10,117 nt of DNA from an uncultured Collinsella sp. (GTDB taxonomy: Bacteria; Actinomycetota; Coriobacteriia; Coriobacteriales; Coriobacteriaceae): the NCBI GenBank assembly GCA_934655755.1, contig CAKUHA010000031.1:1-10117 (forward strand). Reading direction: 5' to 3'. The notes under the pieces are model-generated. The model saw only the letters and a list, made by a program, of their open reading frames with translations, made no database searches and was not told the DNA's origin. Below, piece after piece: positions 7,976-10,117 of the stretch. Each line of letters starts with the position of its first letter. The stretch's first letter is position 1. A program made the translations under genes and the position numbers.

Positions 7976-9871
7976 TTAAGCCGTATGCGCTTGCACAAGC
8001 GCCATCAGCTCATGCCAGGACCGGCGCTCGCGTAGGCGCTCGACCCCCTGGCGGTCCATAAAGATCTCGGCGAGCAGTGAGCTCAAGATCCGCGCCTCAT
8101 CGCCGCCCGACCGGGCAAACGACACCATAAAGACGATATCGACCTCATGGCCGTATTCGTCCCAAAGAATGGGATGTTCGAGCAGGCCCACGGTAACAAA
8201 GGCCTCGGCGCTCAAGGGATGCATCCCATGGGGCATGGCTACCCCATTGCCAAACGAGGTGGCGCTCGCGCTCTCGCGCTCGGCGACCTCTTGGGCAAAC
8301 TGGGCATCGACACGGCCGCTCTCGACGGCGCGCTCGGAGAGATATCGGAGAACGGCCTGCTTCGACGACGCCTCAACGCGGTTGAAGAACAGGGCACGGC
8401 TAAAGAAAGAGCTCACGGAGTCCGATTGCGCAGTGTCGTCGCTCAGCACCTTGCGGATAGCGTTGACATCGCTCGTCTCCAAGAAGAAATCGGCCTCGCG
8501 GACGGGCACGGGCAACTTGACGTTGAGCGGCACCGTTGTGAACACGTAGTCGATATGCGAAAAATCGAACGTTCCCACGCGGGCGACATCGCATGTCTCA
8601 ATCGAATCGATATACATGCCAAACTGCTTGCGGTACTGGTGCTCGAGCATACGGGCGCTTCCCGCTCCCGAGGCGCACACGATCAGGATGCGTTTGCGAC
8701 GCGGCTGGTCGGCTTGCTGCTCGAGGGCCAGGGCAAATGCCATGGCGATGTAGCCGAGCTCTTCATCAGAGGGCTGGCTGCCAAAATGACGCTCGAGTAC
8801 CTGCGAGGTGCCAGCTGCCATCGAATAGGCCAACGGAAACCTCGTCTTGATATCGGACAGCATGGGGTTATCCATATGCATGTGATATTCAAGGCGATAG
8901 CCCAGAGGGCCGATATGCCGAGCAAGGTTCATGCGAAGTTCAAGATCGCCGCTAAAGTCAAACCTAAACTCATCGTTGACCGCACGTACCATCTCGGAAG
9001 CAATCTCCCACATCTCGTCCGAGATAACGGCAGAGCCCTTCTCGGGCACGCCCGTGCCCCTGCCGAGCAAATGGATTGTGATAAAGGCAACCTCTTCTCG
9101 GGGCATGCTCACGCCCAGGGCATCCTTGATGTTTGCGGCAATCTGGAAAGCCGCGGCGTATTCGCGCGTTCCCTCCAGTTTTTGAACGTCCGATTCTGCA
9201 GCTGGGACATAGCAGCCCTGCTCGATGCGGCCAAGAGCAATGTAAAGATGCATGATGAGATTGCGGGATGCCAGCGAGCTCACCGTGACGGGCGAGGCCG
9301 TCAGAGCATCGTCCACACATGCGGCGATGGCCCGCAGGCGCTCGGCGAGCTTTGCATCGTCGGTGTCGGGCAACACGGGCCTCACCAGCGAGGCCAGGCA
9401 CAGGCGCCGCTGCGACTCCCCGCCCGCAACGCGGATTCCGTAGCGTGGGCGCTTTTCGAGCGTTAAGTCAAATTGGGCGAGTTTCTGCTCTACCAGACGC
9501 ATGTCATTGGACAGAGTTCGCGCCGAAACGTAGAGTAAATCCGCATACTCCTCAATCGTCACCCACTGGGACCGCATGAGGAGGTCGTTAAGAAGGAAGG
9601 ACACACGGCCGTCGCGCGTATCAGGAATGCCCGGATGGGCCAGAGCCGCACCGTCTAGCAAGCGAGCAAGCTCATCTGCACGTGCAACATCGATACGATA
9701 CTGCCCCTTGCTGCCAACGATGCGTGCAACCCCTGCAAGGTTGTCGTTTGCGCGATGGATATAGTTTCTCACGGCGCGCTCGCTTACCTCGAGACGCTTG
9801 GCAAGTACCGCGACAGCGACAGGCTGAGCGTCCTCGATCATATTTACAAGCTGCTTGACGCGAGCATCCAT
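7976..9871 (-). CDS. PTS-regulated transcriptional activator (HTH-PRD-PRD-EIIB-EIIA; LicR/MtlR type)
   Basis: 631 residues, as expected for LicR/MtlR-type activators. Domains seen in order: a first HTH (about 5-60), a second Mga-like HTH (about 90-150), PRD1 (about 170-275) with His208 and His267, PRD2 (about 285-388) with His319, a Gat-type EIIB-like domain (about 392-478) with Cys399 in IVCASGAG, and an EIIA-like domain (about 487-631) with His548 in VAMPHG. In this family, HPr-phosphorylation of PRD histidines activates, while EII-dependent phosphorylation of the PTS-like domains represses, so the operon responds to substrate uptake and to carbon status. One expected PRD2 histidine is absent: the motif reads YIAMAF with Ala378 where family members usually have His. 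The start at ATG 9871 follows AGGAGGAGG. It lies directly upstream of the EIIA, EIIB, EIIC and GH1 genes on the same strand and almost certainly controls them. Confidence 0.93.
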   Translation of the reverse strand: MDARVKQLVNMIEDAQPVAVAVLAKRLEVSERAVRNYIHRANDNLAGVARIVGSKGQYRIDVARADELARLLDGAALAHPGIPDTRDGRVSFLLNDLLMRSQWVTIEEYADLLYVSARTLSNDMRLVEQKLAQFDLTLEKRPRYGIRVAGGESQRRLCLASLVRPVLPDTDDAKLAERLRAIAACVDDALTASPVTVSSLASRNLIMHLYIALGRIEQGCYVPAAESDVQKLEGTREYAAAFQIAANIKDALGVSMPREEVAFITIHLLGRGTGVPEKGSAVISDEMWEIASEMVRAVNDEFRFDFSGDLELRMNLARHIGPLGYRLEYHMHMDNPMLSDIKTRFPLAYSMAAGTSQVLERHFGSQPSDEELGYIAMAFALALEQQADQPRRKRILIVCASGAGSARMLEHQYRKQFGMYIDSIETCDVARVGTFDFSHIDYVFTTVPLNVKLPVPVREADFFLETSDVNAIRKVLSDDTAQSDSVSSFFSRALFFNRVEASSKQAVLRYLSERAVESGRVDAQFAQEVAERESASATSFGNGVAMPHGMHPLSAEAFVTVGLLEHPILWDEYGHEVDIVFMVSFARSGGDEARILSSLLAEIFMDRQGVERLRERRSWHELMALVQAHTA

Positions 9872-9933
9872 GTCCTCCTCCTTTCCCTGCGTCTAGTCTA
9901 ACGCGGTAAAGAATGACACTCCACGTCGCGCTC

Positions 9934-9951
9934 GTTCCGCCAACTCGGAAC
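9934..9951. promoter_or_regulatory. Inverted repeat upstream of the regulator gene
   Basis: GTTCCG (9934-9939) and CGGAAC (9946-9951) are perfect 6-base arms with a 6-base spacer, about 63 bases upstream of the regulator start. This is a reasonable place for an operator, but no clear promoter hexamers could be assigned around it. Confidence 0.3.
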
Positions 9952-10019
9952 AGGTTGCGGGGAGTCCAGCTGAGCTATGGAGAGCCTGGGGAGAGGGCCC
10001 GAAGGCAATGCGTCGGTGT

Positions 10020-10085
10020 GGGATGCGCCTTCCCAGCCATTGGGCAGTCATTGGGGACAGACTTAAATGAGTAGTCGTTGGGGAC
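10020..10085 (+). repeat. Dispersed repeat, copy 2, preceded by a GGGATGCGC motif
   Basis: 10036-10085 matches copy 1 (3921-3970) at 44 of 50 positions, with a 25-base identical core at 10048-10072. It is preceded at 10020-10034 by GGGATGCGCCTTCCC, related to the 15-mers at 4070-4208. The two motif families therefore occur together in both intergenic regions, though in a different order and spacing. Confidence 0.8.
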
Positions 10086-10117
10086 GTTCTTGTTTGGCTA
10101 GTCGTTTAAGAACGTCC
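10082..10117. repeat. Inverted repeat at the right window edge
   Basis: GGACGTTCTT (10082-10091) and AAGAACGTCC (10108-10117) form a perfect 10-bp stem with a 16-base loop. The right arm ends exactly at the window edge, so the stem may be longer. It continues straight from repeat copy 2 and uses the same GGGGACGTTC motif found inverted at 4259-4269. It may be the end of a repeat element or a terminator-like structure for a gene beyond the edge. Confidence 0.6.

Noticed and set aside
8147..9466. 439-residue plus-strand frame
   Set aside because: Antisense to the PRD regulator, whose domains and key residues are clear in the minus frame.

Overview
The window is GC-rich and looks like chromosomal DNA from a gut-associated Coriobacteriia member. 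Collinsella is my best guess, from the GC-rich wobble positions, strong AGGAGG-type ribosome binding sites, PTS-based beta-glucoside use and dispersed GGGGACAGACTTA-type intergenic repeats. That assignment is inference; no rRNA or other marker gene is present.

Layout. (1) Positions 1-2566, minus strand: an APC-superfamily permease (1115-2566) followed downstream by a metal-dependent amidohydrolase (1-983) whose C-terminus runs off the left edge. They look like a transport-plus-hydrolysis pair. (2) 2567-2919: a divergent intergenic region. (3) 2920-3921, plus strand: a lone membrane-anchored C39-like (papain-fold) cysteine peptidase with a long basic, disordered-looking N-terminal tail. (4) 3921-4374: no gene, but dense repeats: a 50-base dispersed repeat, a long hairpin, three 15-mers at exact 62-base spacing, inverted motifs at the right end, and then a clear Rho-independent terminator for the minus-strand operon. 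(5) 4375-9871, minus strand: a complete beta-glucoside (cellobiose-type) PTS module in the order regulator (HTH-PRD-EIIB-EIIA), EIIA, EIIB, EIIC, GH1 6-phospho-beta-glucosidase. (6) 9872-10117: regulator upstream region, then a second copy of the dispersed repeat in the same orientation and an inverted repeat reaching the right edge.

How the genes work together. In the PTS module, phosphate passes from HPr (not encoded here) to EIIA His78, then to EIIB Cys7. EIIC imports and phosphorylates a beta-glucoside such as cellobiose, and the GH1 enzyme cleaves the phosphorylated sugar in the cytoplasm. The regulator carries its own PTS-phosphorylatable domains and probably activates the operon when substrate is available. 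The design parallels the lic operon of Bacillus, but with a GH1 hydrolase.

No convincing new multi-gene system is visible. The least explained material is the intergenic repeats: two same-orientation copies bracket the whole PTS module about 6.1 kb apart, and one lies next to a 62-base-periodic array and a strong palindrome.
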